Part shown: one piece after another, positions 1 through 11,698 of the stretch
Layout of the letters: every line of letters starts with the position of its first letter
Numbering within the stretch: the stretch's first letter is position 1
Origin: Craterostigma plantagineum
Taxonomy: Eukaryota > Streptophyta > Magnoliopsida > Lamiales > Linderniaceae
Assembly (NCBI GenBank): GCA_027422505.1
Contig: JAPQWV010000499.1
Location: forward strand, 397,001 to 461,000
Direction of reading: 5' to 3'
DNA: 64,000 nucleotides
Made by a program: the position numbers and the translations under genes
The notes under the pieces: generated by a model
What the model was told of the DNA's origin: nothing
What the model saw: only the letters and a program-made list of their open reading frames with translations
Databases searched by the model: none

Positions 1-210
1 GATGAAATCGATGAGAAGGTGCTATTGGGTCCCGAGATGGTTCGTGAAATGACTGAAGCTGTTGGTAAAATTTGGGAGAGAATGCAAACGGCCCAAAGTC
101 GTCAGAAGAGTTACGCAGACAAAAGACGAAGGCTGTTGGAATTTGAGGAAGGTGGTCAAGTCTTCCTAAAGGTATCGCCTATGAAGGGTGTTAAATGTTT
201 GGAAACTAGA
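1..210 (+). pseudogene. Ty3/gypsy integrase C-terminal fragment (element A)
   Basis: The reading frame is open from base 1 and gives the region after the integrase core: a GPEMVREMTEAV helix, then [18 protein letters not shown] and [10 protein letters not shown]. The same order occurs in element B of this window (around 13640-13850, minus strand), where it links the integrase core to the chromodomain. Here the match stops at about residue 65. The chromodomain and a normal polypurine tract are missing, and an LTR-like sequence beginning TGTAATACCCG follows directly at 211. I read this as the 3' end of a + strand chromovirus whose internal part lies upstream of the window and whose pol-LTR junction carries a deletion. 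In the integrating complex this part of the protein connects the catalytic core to the chromatin-targeting tail. Confidence 0.8.
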
Positions 211-386
211 TGTAATACCCGTAAAATTAATACGGTATTAGTACATAATTATTTTGTAATGTTCGAAATTAATGAAGTTGATTTTCGAATGAAAATGATT
301 TTTCGGAAGTAAGCCGAAAATATTAATTAGACCGAAGGTGAATACAATAAGATAGGCCAAATTAGTTGAGTCCGAAACTTTGCAAA

Positions 387-401
387 GGCCAAGCCATATA
401 T
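387..401. repeat. Target site duplication of LINE1 (3' side)
   Basis: GGCCAAGCCATATAT directly precedes the poly-T tract at 403-410, which is the poly(A) tail of a minus-strand LINE. It matches 3410-3424 with one difference, as expected for target-primed reverse transcription. Confidence 0.85.
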
Positions 402-974
402 CTTTTTTTTGGAAAGTTCACTAAAAAGGGAAAGAGAGGAGTACATGACAGCATACATGATATCGCTCATGATGTACCAAGCGGTAGTGTTCAGCGGCCT
501 GACAGCACACACACAACCAAAAAGCCCAGACATCCCACAGGGTCCAAACAAAGACCCAAGCCAAAACATCAAAATCAAAACAAAGTCATGAAAAGACAGA
601 GGCAACGGGTGGGGGGTCCAGACCACAACCATCAACAGGTCCCTGGCACCAGGTACCAGCGGGGCTAAGAGGCCGGGAGGCAGAACAGCGCAAGGCGCAA
701 AGAGAAGAGCCTATCACAAGGATAGTCTTCAGGCGGAGAAGTGATGTAACCGCAGATCAGGCCGGGGGGCGTACAGACGCCAACTCCAAACTTTCCAAAG
801 AGAAGGAAGAAGACGTCAAAAAGCAAGGTGAACAGCGTGACATCGACACCATGTAGGCCAAGAGCTCTCCACCCAAAGACAGGACCGCCAAGGACGCCAA
901 CGAAGAACCAAACCTGCAACCAAGAAAGGATGGCAAAAGAGGCAATGCAGAAAACACGGGACAAGATTAACACA

Positions 975-1099
975 TCAGAAAACCCTTGTCTCGATCAGCC
1001 CAATAACCCGTAGATTGTTCTTCAAAATCAGATCCTTGGTCGCCCATCTGTGGTCTAACCTATTTAGACACGCACGTTCCAAGTGGCGAAAGGTATCAT
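975..1099 (-). pseudogene. LINE1 ORF2 remnant (start of the endonuclease domain)
   Basis: ORF2 begins at ATG 1099-1097, overlapping the ORF1 stop in an ATGA tetranucleotide. The first codons give MIPFATWNVR, the usual opening of a plant L1 AP-endonuclease domain, then a one-base deletion relative to LINE2. In the shifted frame it continues to a GLIETRV motif, a conserved early endonuclease strand. After about 40 residues the sequence changes to the 3' UTR, so the catalytic Asp/His residues of the endonuclease and the whole reverse transcriptase are absent. The remnant cannot code for an active enzyme. Confidence 0.8.
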
Positions 1100-2956
1100 G
1101 GAAAACCTGTGGAAAGGGCTGCTATAGGACCCTGAGTAACGGTAGTGGCTTCCTCCAAATCAGCTAAGACCTCAAATCCGTTATGATCACCGGGGTTAGG
1201 AGTAGGTTGGTCATCCTTAGTAGCCGAACAGCGTTCCATATTGGGCGGTTCATGAGATTTGGCATGAGTATTCACCGCGGTGAGGTGGGCGGTAGTGCTA
1301 ACTTCGTTATTCGCCTTGACTTTTCCTTTATCGACATTGCGCCATGTGCGTTGCGAGTGTGAGTGAGGCTGGTGCTTCTTGCTTCCCATTTGTACCTTAT
1401 AAGTCGGTCGTCTGCTCGTTGGCTGCGTCTCTTTAGCTTGGCGTGGACCAGTGCTAGGCCGTGTAGGTGGTGGACGGGTCTTGCATGTGGCCTATGTAGT
1501 GTTTTTGGGGCACAATCCAGTTCCGTGGGTCCAAGCACTGCATGATGTGCATTTCTTAGGCCTCCATTCGTATCCACACGGATGGGGACTACCGAGTGGC
1601 TGCCGTTGTCAGTAGGGACATGAACATTGACTTGTTCAATAAAGGGTTCTTCAAGTTCTTTTTCAATGCAAACCTTCGCATACTCAAGTCGTTCGGCTGT
1701 GGCTGTCATAGCATCGGCAAATAATGGTTTGCCAAGTGCACTAGCAACAATTCCTAGCCCCTCTTGCGTCCAAAGTTCCGAAGGTACGTTGCACATTTTG
1801 ACCCATAGCGGGACTGCCGATCGATGCATCCTTTCAAAGGACATTCCCATGCGCCAGGTTTCAAGAAACAGTGGTTGGCCTTGCATGAGCCACGGGCCAC
1901 CTTCTAGGGCAGTAGTAGGGGCTTCAGCCGTAGCAAAACGAAACTTGAAGAATCCATTTATCGTAGTACGGACTTCGACGAGGTCCTTCCAAATAGAGCG
2001 GAAGAAACGCTCGACGTAGGGAAAATAGGGTCGTTTTCCAAGGAAGTACCCGACAAGGGTGTGATCCCATCTCGCCATTCCCTTCCTAGCCACTTCCCAG
2101 GAAGGGCGAGCCTCAGGAACTCCATCAACTAGTGTTGGAGCCGTGTAAGACAAAGCAAGTCGCGCGGAGGTCGGCCGTCTCGGTTTAGCACCGTTTGGTA
2201 CGGCGCCTAATACGACGGCAGCAAAAGACGGGTTAGCATCCGCCCTCTCCGTATTAGCAGTGGAGGCCACCAGCGAGGTTTGATTATGGCTGTCAAAGTC
2301 TATTATTGCCACATCCATTGCCGCATTCATTGTCGGGGTGATAAGCCCGTCAGTCAAAACCCTAGTCCCAACGGTCGTATCGATGGCCGGTATCGTCTCA
2401 AGCGCCGTGTGTGGCTGTTTGTACCCTTGGTTAGCCACCTCGAATGGCCCTAAGTCCAGGTTAGTGGGTGTACCCCGGCCTATAGGGAGACGGCATTCGA
2501 TGATGTGTAGTGGTGTCTCTTCGACTTCGGTGTCATCTTCGCCAGCCTTGTATGAGCTCGGGGCTGGTGGAGGCGTACCACGACGCATGTGGTACCGATT
2601 GTCATGGCGCTCATCACGGAGTGGCACGATGGTGTCCGTAGCTCGTCGCGTGTGGCGGCGTGGGATCCAAGGCACCTGTTGTTAGGCGGAGCAGGCCTGT
2701 TCCGGCCAAATTCGAAGCAGCCCGTGACAGGTCCGGGTGAGCCATTGCGTTGGTCAGGTCGGGCAAGGGCTGGCGACACGGGTCGGACAGTGGCCGGCGA
2801 CGAACGCAGGGTTGTAGTTCCCCCGTTAACATGATTGAAAAGCTCTTCAAAGGCAGCCACGCCAAACCGCTCACGAAACTCGGCAATGTTTGTCATGAGG
2901 GCTTCATAATCTGGCATAGGTCCTAGAGGTTCCACGGCAGCGTCAAGGGACTCCAT
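1096..2956 (-). pseudogene. LINE1 ORF1 (DUF4283-like RNA-binding protein), frameshifted
   Basis: The start at 2956 (MESLDAAVEPLGPMPDYEAL) is supported by LINE2, whose ORF1 opens with the same PDYEAL segment. The next large frame spans about 2675-1272 and carries a DUF4283-like domain: KGMARWDHTLVGYFLGKRPYF, then WLMQGQPLFLETWRMGM, PLWVKMCNVPSELW and GIVASALGKPLFAD. A CX2CX4HX4C zinc knuckle (CTSC...H...C) exists near 1520-1560 but in a different frame, so at least two frameshifts separate the N-terminus, the DUF4283 part, the knuckle and the tail. The tail (to 1096) ends NGFEVLADLEE...QGPIAAL, matching the LINE2 ORF1 end. In L1 elements this protein coats the element RNA and is needed for retrotransposition. 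This copy is broken but its order is complete. Confidence 0.85.
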
Positions 2957-3409
2957 TGAAGCAAAGCAAAGCGAGAGAGATCAACGAAAGAAGACGAGGG
3001 CGATGGGAGATGAAAGGTCGCGATGTGTATATGGGTGGGAAGCTGAAAAAGTCACGGCCCTCCCAACGCCGTCTGAACCCGGCGGTGGAGGGCAAATGTA
3101 GGTGGCGGGGCTTGGGAGGTGGAGGCGGAGCTTTAGGAATGCGAAAAGACACAAGACGAAAAAGACGTGAAGGCTCAACCAAAGACGTTCCATCGCCGTC
3201 TGATCTCGGTGATGGAGGGTGGCAAGGTAAGCTCCGGCGAGGGGCAGTAGGTCGCCGGCGGCCTTACGGTGGTGGAGAAGGTGGTGGGAGAGGGAAATCG
3301 CCTACTGTGTGAAATCGCACCTACTGACGGTGTTTTGAGAGAAAGTCAACGGAAGTCAACGCGCGTTTTTTATTTTAAGATAGGGCATTTATCCTTAGTT
3401 ATCATTCAC
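2957..3409 (-). other. LINE1 5' UTR
   Basis: This stretch lies between the TSD and the ORF1 start. On the minus strand it is pyrimidine-rich with many CTC/CCG words and contains no long coding frame of its own. Open frames seen on either strand here have no recognisable domain. The last 45 bases before the TSD are AT-rich. The same sequence is copied at 5224-5676 by the tandem duplication. Plant L1 5' UTRs usually carry the internal promoter, but I cannot point to a specific motif. Confidence 0.6.
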
Positions 3410-3424
3410 GGCCAAACCATATAT
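3410..3424. repeat. Target site duplication of LINE1 (5' side)
   Basis: GGCCAAACCATATAT follows the LINE1 5' end and pairs with 387-401, differing at one base. It is copied again at about 5677-5691 by the tandem duplication. Confidence 0.85.
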
Positions 3425-4139
3425 TAATTAATAAAATATGAGGAAAGGTCCAAGTTAATATTAAAGCCCACATAAGTTGCCTAGCTTGGCCCAAATGATA
3501 TAGGATAAGATGGAGGTTGCTTAATGGCTAGGGTAACCACGTTAGTATCATGTCATTCCCTTGATACTTAGCCTCAAAACAACCATTGCTAAGCAAAGAA
3601 GAAGCGTGAAAGCAAAAAGAACTATAGAGAAGAAAGGGGGTGGCGAACAAAGGAGCCAAAGCCACGAATTCTTGGAAAGCTCAAACACTGTAAAATCGTT
3701 TAAGTATAGTTAAGGAGGTGAGATTCCTACTTTTAGGCTTAGATATTTATTATTTTAGTGAAGTAAGCTAACGTTGGAGTATAATAGGAAGTCGAACAAC
3801 GGAGAGGCAAACTTTGGCAAGCTTGACCAGATTTTAAGCCTAGGAGATTAATCAAATACAGCTAAGGACGTGAGGTAGGTGGCTTTAAACCCCTACAACC
3901 CGTATTATTTTCCGGAGAAGTATTAAAATTCGAATGGAAGGCCACTCGAGTTTAAAGTTTCAAGTTTTATGATTAGATGCATTTGTGATGTGGTATTATG
4001 TGATTCTCGAACTCAATATATGAGTTTTGTATTTTATTGATGGTCTTATGTGCTTCGATGTGATGATCTTGTAATGAATTCTGGAAAAACTTAGGGTTTG
4101 TAATATAAGCTTCGTGTGAAGGAAATGGGTGATTATTGA

Positions 4140-4575
4140 GATCGGCGATTTGTATGTTTCGGGCGAGTTTTTGAGTTTCGTGGGCCTATTTACTTCGCGA
4201 GTTATGTGTGGGACAGATTTTAAATGGAATAGGAAGTCGGCCGAATGAGTTTCGAATTGCGAAATCTTGCCGCGGGCCCAAGGACTTTCCGCTTAGTGTA
4301 TAAAATAGGTTTCGCGGGCCAAATTTCAGGTTCTCGCAAGCTGGAAACTTTCGCGGGTAGTGAGATAGCGCCGGGCCAATTTTGGGTTTCGCGGGCCGAC
4401 AAACTTTCGCAGAGTGATTTCTTCGGAATGTCGTCGCGGGCTGACTTTAGGTTTCGCGGGCGGAGCTGACTTCGCGTGGTGATTCCTGTGAGAGAGGTCG
4501 GCGATTCGCGAACTTAAAATTGGGCTTCGCAATTCAGGCGATTCGCGGACTCGGCGAAAGCTTCGTGAATTCGAA
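4140..4575. repeat. TTCGCG-rich array in LTR A (copy 1)
   Basis: A non-coding stretch in which TTCGCGGGCC, TTCGCGAA, TTCGCAGA and related words recur roughly every 15-40 bases. It is CpG-rich against AT-rich flanks. The tandem duplication ends in it, and it recurs at 6408-7000 with some 150 bases more on the right. Confidence 0.75.
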
Positions 4576-4581
4576 CGTTGA

Positions 4582-5223
4582 CCATTGCCGCATTCATTGT
4601 CGGGGTGATAAGCCCGTCAGTCAAAACCCTAGTCCCAACGGTCGTATCGATGGCCGGTATCGTCTCAAGCGCCGTGTGTGGCTGTTTGTACCCTTGGTTA
4701 GCCACCTCGAATGGCCCTAAGTCCAGGTTAGTGGGTGTACCCCGGCCTATAGGGAGACGGCATTCGATGATGTGTAGTGGTGTCTCTTCGACTTCGGTGT
4801 CATCTTCGCCAGCCTTGTATGAGCTCGGGGCTGGTGGAGGCGTACCACGACGCATGTGGTACCGATTGTCATGGCGCTCATCACGGAGTGGCACGATGGT
4901 GTCCGTAGCTCGTCGCGTGTGGCGGCGTGGGATCCAAGGCACCTGTTGTTAGGCGGAGCAGGCCTGTTCCGGCCAAATTCGAAGCAGCCCGTGACAGGTC
5001 CGGGTGAGCCATTGCGTTGGTCAGGTCGGGCAGGGGCTGGCGACACGGGTCGGACAGTGGCCGGCGACGAACGCAGGGTTGTAGTTCCCCCGTTAACATG
5101 ATTGAAAAGCTCTTCAAAGGCAGCCACGCCAAACCGCTCACGAAACTCGGCAATGTTTGTCATGAGGGCTTCATAATCTGGCATAGGTCCTAGAGGTTCC
5201 ACGGCAGCGTCAAGGGACTCCAT
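4582..5223 (-). pseudogene. Duplicated 5' part of LINE1 ORF1
   Basis: This is a second copy of the first part of LINE1 ORF1, created by the tandem duplication and not by a new insertion. The start MESLDAAVEPLGPMPDYEAL is at 5223. The frame then shifts as in the first copy (the frame starting MPWIPRRHTRR ends near 4514). At the duplication junction (4582) the LINE sequence passes into the TTCGCG-rich part of LTR A, so the DUF4283-like core, zinc knuckle and C-terminus are all absent. One visible substitution changes an Ala-Leu-Ala-Arg run to Ala-Pro-Ala-Arg. No function expected. Confidence 0.85.
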
Positions 5224-6407
5224 TGAAGCAAAGCAAAGCGAGAGAGATCAACGAAAGAAGACGAGGGCGATGGGAGACGAAAGTTCGCGATGTGTATATG
5301 GGTGGGAAGCTGAAAAAGTCACGGCCCTCCCAACGCCGTCTGAACCCGGCGGTGGAGGGCAAATGTAGGTGGCGGGGCTTGGGAGGTGGAGGCGGAGCTT
5401 TAGGAATGCGAAAAGACACAAGACGAAAAAGACGTGAAGGCTCAACCAAAGACGTTCCATCGCCGTCTGATCTCGGCGATGGAGGGTGGCGAGGTAAGCT
5501 CCGGCGAGGGGCAGTAGGTCGCCGGCGGCCTTACGGTGGTGGAGAAGGTGGTGGGAGAGGGAAATCGCCTACTGTGTGAAATCGCACCTACTGACGGTGT
5601 TTTGAGAGAAAGTCAACGGAAGTCAACGCGCGTTTTTTATTTTAAGATAGGGCATTTATCCTTAGTTATCATTCACGGCCAAACCATATATTAATTAATA
5701 AAATATGAGGAAAGGTCCAAGTTAATATTAAAGCCCACATAAGTTGCCTAGCTTGGCCCAAATGATATAGGATAAGATGGAGGTTGCTTAATGGCTAGGG
5801 TAACCACGTTAGTATCATGTCATTCCCTTGATACTTAGCCTCAAAACAACCATTGCTAAGCAAAGAAGAAGCGTGAAAGCAAAAAGAACTATAGAGAAGA
5901 AAGGGGGTGGCGAACAAAGGAGCCAAAGCCATGAATTCTTGGAAAGCTCAAACACTGTAAAATCGTTTTAAGTATAGTTAAGGAGGTGAGATTCCTACTT
6001 ATAGGCTTAGATATTTATTATTTTAGTGAAGTAAGCTAACGTTGGAGTATAATAGGAAGTCGAACAACGGAGAGGCAAACTTTGGCAAGCTTGACCAGAT
6101 TTTAAGCCTAGGAGATTAATCAAATACAGCTAAGGACGTGAGGTAGGTGGCTTTAAACCCCTACAACCCGTATTATTTTCCGGAGAAGTATTAAAATTCG
6201 AATGGAAGGCCACTCGAGTTTAAAGTTTCAAGTTTTATGATTAGATGCATTTGTGATGTGGTATTATGTGATTCTCGAACTCAATATATGAGTTTTGTAT
6301 TTTATTGATGGTCTTATGTGCTTCGATGTGATGATCTTGTAATGAATTCTGGAAAAACTTAGGGTTTGTAATATAAGCTTCGTGTGAAGGAAATGGGTGA
6401 TTATTGA

Positions 6408-7000
6408 GATCGGCGATTTGTATGTTTCGGGCGAGTTTTTGAGTTTCGTGGGCCTATTTACTTCGCGAGTTATGTGTGGGACAGATTTTAAATGGAATAG
6501 GAAATCGGCCGAATGAGTTTCGGATTGCGAAATCTTGTCGCGGGCCCAAGGACTTTCCGCTTAGTGTATAAAATAGGTTTCGCGGGCCAAATTTCAGGTT
6601 CTCGCAAGCTGGAAACTTTCGCGGGTAGTGAGATAGCGCCGGGCCAATTTTGGGTTTCGCGGGCCGACAAACTTTCGCAGAGTGATTTCTTCGGAATGTC
6701 GTCGCGGGCTGACTTTAGGTTTCGCGGGCGGAGCTGACTTCGCGTGGTGATTCCTGTGAGAGAGGTCGGCGATTCGCGAACTTAAAATTGGGCTTCGCAA
6801 TTCAGGCGATTCGCGGACTCGGCGAAAGCTTCGTGAATTCGAACGTTGACCAGAAGTTCACGGGTGGTTGACCATTTTTAACCGGGCGATTTGCGAAACT
6901 CGGCGAGTGAATTCGCGAAGTCGGGTGTTGACTCCATGTTTCGTGGGTTGACCATCGTTTTTAAGTGGGCTTCGGGCGATTTAGGATTTGGGCTTTGACC
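6408..7000. repeat. TTCGCG-rich array in LTR A (copy 2 and unduplicated right part)
   Basis: The first part is the duplicate of 4140-4575. From about 6850 it continues with further words such as TTCGCGAAGTCGG, TTTGCGAAACTCGG and TTCGGGCGATT before fading into AT-rich sequence. No ORF with a recognisable domain. Confidence 0.7.
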
Positions 7001-7635
7001 GAAACTGGTGTGAGTTAACTAACAGATTAATTTTTGGGCTTTTGCCCTATTTCAGGTCCAATTATTCTAATAGAATTATTTTTGGCCCAAATCACTTTTA
7101 AATTAGAATATTTTCATACTTTGACTAGAATTTTCGGGTCAACCAATATTTTAATATTTTAAGATTATTTTTTTGGATTTAAAACATTCGGCCTATTTCG
7201 ATAGCTATACGAGTTAGGTGATTTCAGTGTTTGAGACGTGTACGTGCTACATGGGATTGACTTATGTATGCATTGCACTACATGTCATGTGAGAGATTGT
7301 TGTGCCGTATTTATACGGTGACGCCTTACGATGTCGGATGAGTGTGGTAGAGTGAAATATATTGGTCGTCGGGTTTAGACTCGATTGGTCACCTGGTGGG
7401 AGATAGGGTTTGTGTCACGACCCGAACTCCCTAACTTGCCTATTCTAGCGTATTCCTATGTGCCTAGCGAGTTGCAAATGCTAAAGTATACTGAAAATAC
7501 GTATAAAATGTTTAATTTCCATTTAAGTAATGAAACGTTATCTTTGTACATGTCAAAAGAATACATGTTGAACGCTACTGTTCTAAACATGTCCTAATTA
7601 CAACGGTGAGTGTGCGTCGGCACAATAAAAGGCTC

Positions 7636-10600
7636 CTATGCGCCCGGCCTCACAGGTCGTCATCCGTACACACACGTCCAACCCCTAAAGCAGCGGGAAG
7701 CTCCAAAAGGTCGGCCCTGCCTTCAAAACGCGATCACGTACCGTGGTCGGTGGTGCCTACAACACATAACATAAAGTAATGAGCCACCGACGCTCAGTAA
7801 GCAGAAATCATGCATGAATGCACGTGTCCCGTTCCCGCAAAGGCAATCTGTGCCAATGCATAAACTACTACGCAAAGGCTATCCGCTCCGATGCATCTAA
7901 TATACCGCAAAGGCATCCCGCGCCGATTCACCTAGTACTCTAACTAGTATAACTCAGGGCCCACGGCTAATCTCACTATGCACCACAAGAGCTCACGTTC
8001 CTCAAGGACAATACGACAGCGATCCACGCCGGATGGCCGAACCCTAGGATGCACATCGTTCCCCTAGGTCGCCATATGAACCCGGTCGTCCCTGACTGTC
8101 CGGCTGTCGGTCACGCTGGTAGCCCACGCTGAGGTCGCCTACACCAGGGTTTCACCCTGTGTCGCTTATACCCTCAGGTCGCACACTCCAGGTCACACCT
8201 TACCGCCACGGGCCCTGCTCAACCCTATACATAGGATATCCACATATATATTTACATAATAGTACAACAACGCTAAACGCCGCCCTGGTAGCACAGAAGA
8301 CAGCCCCTGACTCAACTGCGAGTCGACACACTTGCCCACATCGGCAAGTCCTCTCGCGTACAACCGACATCTCATCGTGCACACTCAGTCCCACGACCCT
8401 CCTACATGAGTTCATGCGTGCACGTGAATATGCATATGCAAATGAATGCAACTTATGCCTACCACATGAAAGCGTAACGATCAATTCACGTAATCATGGA
8501 ATCACATAGGCACATAGTCACATAAGACATATAACACACAAGTTATGTGTTGTAGTTGGATTTCCACTTACCTGTCGTCCGTGGATTAGTCGCTACCTGA
8601 CCCGTGTATTCTCCTATGTTCCGACCTTAGGCATAAAATATTATCGTCAGCACACTATTTTAATTAATTGCTTAAGTATGCTAAATCCCTAAGTTAGGGA
8701 CATATTTTGGTAAATTCTAGTCGGGTTCGCAAACTCTCGCATGACCCGTGAAGTTCCAAAATTTTGTTCCAATTCGCTAAGGGTGTTTCGCGAATTGTAC
8801 TTATAATTTCTAGGGCCCGCGAAGTCTATTATTGTTTATTTAAGATTCGCCAAATTGCTTAGTTCGCGAATTAGCTAGACCTGGCTCGGGATTCGCCAAA
8901 CTTCGTTCAGCTCGTGAAACATCTTAAATTCATCAAGTGAAGTCAAGTTCGCGAAACGGAGGACTCGCCAAATTTGCATGGTTCGTGAACTATGCGCCCG
9001 GCCTCACAGGTCGTCATCCGTACACACACGTCCAACCCCTAAAGCAGCGGGAAGCTCCAAAAGGTCGGCCCTGCCTTCAAAACGCGATCACGTACCGTGG
9101 TCGGTGGTGCCTACAACACATAACATAAAGTAATGAGCCACCGACGCTCAGTAAGCAGAAATCATGCATGAATGCACGTGTCCCGTTCCCGCAAAGGCAA
9201 TCTGTGCCAATGCATAAACTACTACGCAAAGGCTATCCGCTCCGATGCATCTAATATACCGCAAAGGCATCCCGCGCCGATTCACCTAGTACTCTAACTA
9301 GTATAACTCAGGGCCCACGGCTAATCTCACTATGCACCACAAGAGCTCACGTTCCTCAAGGACAATACGACAGCGATCCACGCCGGATGGCCGAACCCTA
9401 GGATGCACATCGTTCCCCTAGGTCGCCATATGAACCCGGTCGTCCCTGACTGTCCGGCTGTCGGTCACGCTGGTAGCCCACGCTGAGGTCGCCTACACCA
9501 GGGTTTCACCCTGTGTCGCTTATACCCTCAGGTCGCACACTCCAGGTCACACCTTACCGCCACGGGCCCTGCTCAACCCTATACATAGGATATCCACATA
9601 TATATTTACATAATAGTACAACAACGCTAAACGCCGCCCTGGTAGCACAGAAGACAGCCCCTGACTCAACTGCGAGTCGACACACTTGCCCACATCGGCA
9701 AGTCCTCGTCGCGTACAACCGACATCTCATCGTGCACACTCAGTCCCACGACCCTCCTACATGAGTTCATGCGTGCACGTGAATATGCATATGCAAATGA
9801 ATGCAACTTATGCCTACCACATGAAAGCGTAACGATCAATTCACGTAATCATGGAATCACATAGGCACATAGTCACATAAGACATATAACACACAAGTTA
9901 TGTGTTGTAGTTGGATTTCCACTTACCTGTCGTCCGTGGATTAGTCGCTACCTGACCCGTGTATTCTCCTATGTTCCGACCTTAGGCATAAATATTATCG
10001 TCAGCACACTATTTTAATTAATTGCTTAAGTATGCTAAATCCCTAAGTTAGGGACATATTTTGGTAAATTCTAGTCGGGTTCGCAAACTCTCGCATGACC
10101 CGTGAAGTTCCAAAATTTTGTTCCAATTCGCTAAGGGTGTTTCGCGAATTGTACTTATAATTTCTAGGGCCCGCGAAGTCTATTATTGTTTATTTAAGAT
10201 TCGCCAAATTGCTTAGTTCGCGAATTAGCTAGACCTGGCTCGGGATTCGCCAAACTTCGTTCAGCTCGTGAAACATCTTAAATTCATCAAGTGAAGTCAA
10301 GTTCGCGAAACGGAGGACTCGCCAAATTTGCATGGTTCGTGAACTATGCGCCCGGCCTCACAGGTCGTCATCCGTACACACACGTCCAACCCCTAAAGCA
10401 GCGGGAAGCTCCAAAAGGTCGGCCCTGCCTTCAAAACGCGATCACGTACCGTGGTCGGTGGTGCCTACAACACATAACATAAAGTAATGAGCCACCGACG
10501 CTCAGTAAGCAGAAATCATGCATGAATGCACGTGTCCCGTTCCCGCAAAGGCAATCTGTGCCAATGCATAAACTACTACGCAAAGGCTATCCGCTCCGAT

Positions 10601-11698
10601 GCATCTAATATACCGCAAAGGCATCCCGCGCCGATTCACCTAGTACTCTAACTAGTATAACTCAGGGCCCACGGCTAATCTCACTATGCACCACAAGAGC
10701 TCACGTTCCTCAAGGACAATACGACAGCGATCCACGCCGGATGGCCGAACCCTAGGATGCACATCGTTCCCCTAGGTCGCCATATGAACCCGGTCGTCCC
10801 TGACTGTCCGGCTGTCGGTCACGCTGGTAGCCCACGCTGAGGTCGCCTACACCAGGGTTTCACCCTGTGTCGCTTATACCCTCAGGTCGCACACTCCAGG
10901 TCACACCTTACCGCCACGGGCCCTGCTCAACCCTATACATAGGATATCCACATATATATTTACATAATAGTACAACAACGCTAAACGCCGCCCTGGTAGC
11001 ACAGAAGACAGCCCCTGACTCAACTGCGAGTCGACACACTTGCCCACATCGGCAAGTCCTCGTCGCGTACAACCGACATCTCATCGTGCACACTCAGTCC
11101 CACGACCCTCCTACATGAGTTCATGCGTGCACGTGAATATGCATATGCAAATGAATGCAACTTATGCCTACCACATGAAAGCGTAACGATCAATTCACGT
11201 AATCATGGAATCACATAGGCACATAGTCACATAAGACATATAACACACAAGTTATGTGTTGTAGTTGGATTTCCACTTACCTGTCGTCCGTGGATTAGTC
11301 GCTACCTGACCCGTGTATTCTCCTATGTTCCGACCTTAGGCATAAAATATTATCGTCAGCACACTATTTTAATTAATTGCTTAAGTATGCTAAATCCCTA
11401 AGTTAGGGACATATTTTGGTAAATTCTAGTCGGGTTCGCAAACTCTCGCATGACCCGTGAAGTTCCAAAATTTTGTTCCAATTCGCTAAGGGTGTTTCGC
11501 GAATTGTACTTATAATTTCTAGGGCCCGCGAAGTCTATTATTGTTTATTTAAGATTCGCCAAATTGCTTAGTTCGCGAATTAGCTAGACCTGGCTCGGGA
11601 TTCGCCAAACTTCGTTCAGCTCGTGAAACATCTTAAATTCATCAAGTGAAGTCAAGTTCGCGAAACGGAGGACTCGCCAAATTTGCATGGTTCGTGAA
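7636..11698. repeat. 1354-bp tandem triplication inside LTR B
   Basis: Units are about 7636-8989, 8990-10343 and 10344-11698. The offset is exactly 1354 at every landmark I compared. Copies are nearly identical: copy 1 lacks one base near 8352 relative to copies 2 and 3, and copy 2 is one A shorter in a run near 9988. Junctions read GAACTATGCGCCC, with outer flanks sharing only CTA with them. The right breakpoint is inside a TTCGCGAA-type array, so each unit ends with about 270 bp of array. Open frames in the units repeat three times and have no recognisable domain. Confidence 0.95.

Larger units (their letters stand above)
402..3409 (-). mobile_element. LINE1: L1-type LINE with most of ORF2 deleted
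   Basis: This minus-strand non-LTR retrotransposon is bounded by a 15-bp TSD (387-401 / 3410-3424, one mismatch) and ends in an 8-base poly(A) (T run 403-410). Reading on the minus strand, it has a 5' UTR (3409-2957), ORF1 (2956-1096), the first codons of ORF2 (1099 to about 975), and a 3' UTR (about 975-411). The 3' UTR is similar to that of LINE2 at 28500-29000; for example both contain a GGTGCCAGG(A/G)ACCTGT segment. The reverse transcriptase and most of the endonuclease are gone, so the copy is 3.0 kb against 5.9 kb for LINE2. Because the 5' UTR and TSD are present, the loss looks like an internal deletion and not 5' truncation. It lies inside LTR A, antisense to it. Confidence 0.88.
2315..6849. 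repeat. 2.27-kb tandem duplication (two copies)
   Basis: Copy 1 is about 2315-4581 and copy 2 about 4582-6849. Offsets are a constant 2267 up to near 3700, then 2268 after a one-base indel in a T run. Reading both copies I find about a dozen differences, i.e. roughly 0.5 percent, so the event is recent or homogenised. Each copy holds the 5' part of LINE1 ORF1, the LINE1 5' UTR, the LINE TSD and part of LTR A. The duplication therefore happened after the LINE inserted. The junction is GTTGACCA|TTGCCG. Outer flanks share only CCA with it, which suggests microhomology-mediated joining. The right breakpoint lies in a TTCGCGAA-type array. Confidence 0.92.
211..7412 (+). mobile_element. Long gypsy LTR (element A), interrupted and partly duplicated
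   Basis: TGTAATACCCG follows the integrase fragment and is a plausible LTR start. The LTR body is 211-401, then 3425-7412 after a LINE insertion, and about 2.27 kb of it is tandemly duplicated. It carries no coding sequence. Along it are an AT-rich first part, a block rich in TTCGCGAA/TTCGCGGGCC words (4140-4575, repeated at 6408-7000), and then a pyrimidine/TGCATG-rich part (7200-7400). The order parallels the LTR of element B, which has about 0.9 kb more after the corresponding point. LTR A therefore seems cut at 7412, where the end of LTR B (TGTCACGACCC on +) begins. Element B probably inserted here. The far side of that insertion could not be matched. Confidence 0.6.

Noticed and set aside
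2338..3312. Several open frames on the + strand across the LINE1 ORF1 and 5' UTR (and their copies at 4578-5579)
   Set aside because: They lie opposite the LINE coding strand, contain only composition-driven residues and recur solely because the segment is duplicated.
7413..7424. TGTCACGACCCG as the start of a + strand LTR
   Set aside because: It is better explained as the end of the minus-strand LTR B (CGGGTCGTGACA), because the sequence rightward runs into LTR B and on to its start beside the polypurine tract at 13233.
7636..11698. CRISPR-like or satellite array
   Set aside because: Three 1354-bp units without spacers inside an LTR; the junctions show a local tandem amplification, not a CRISPR or a satellite.
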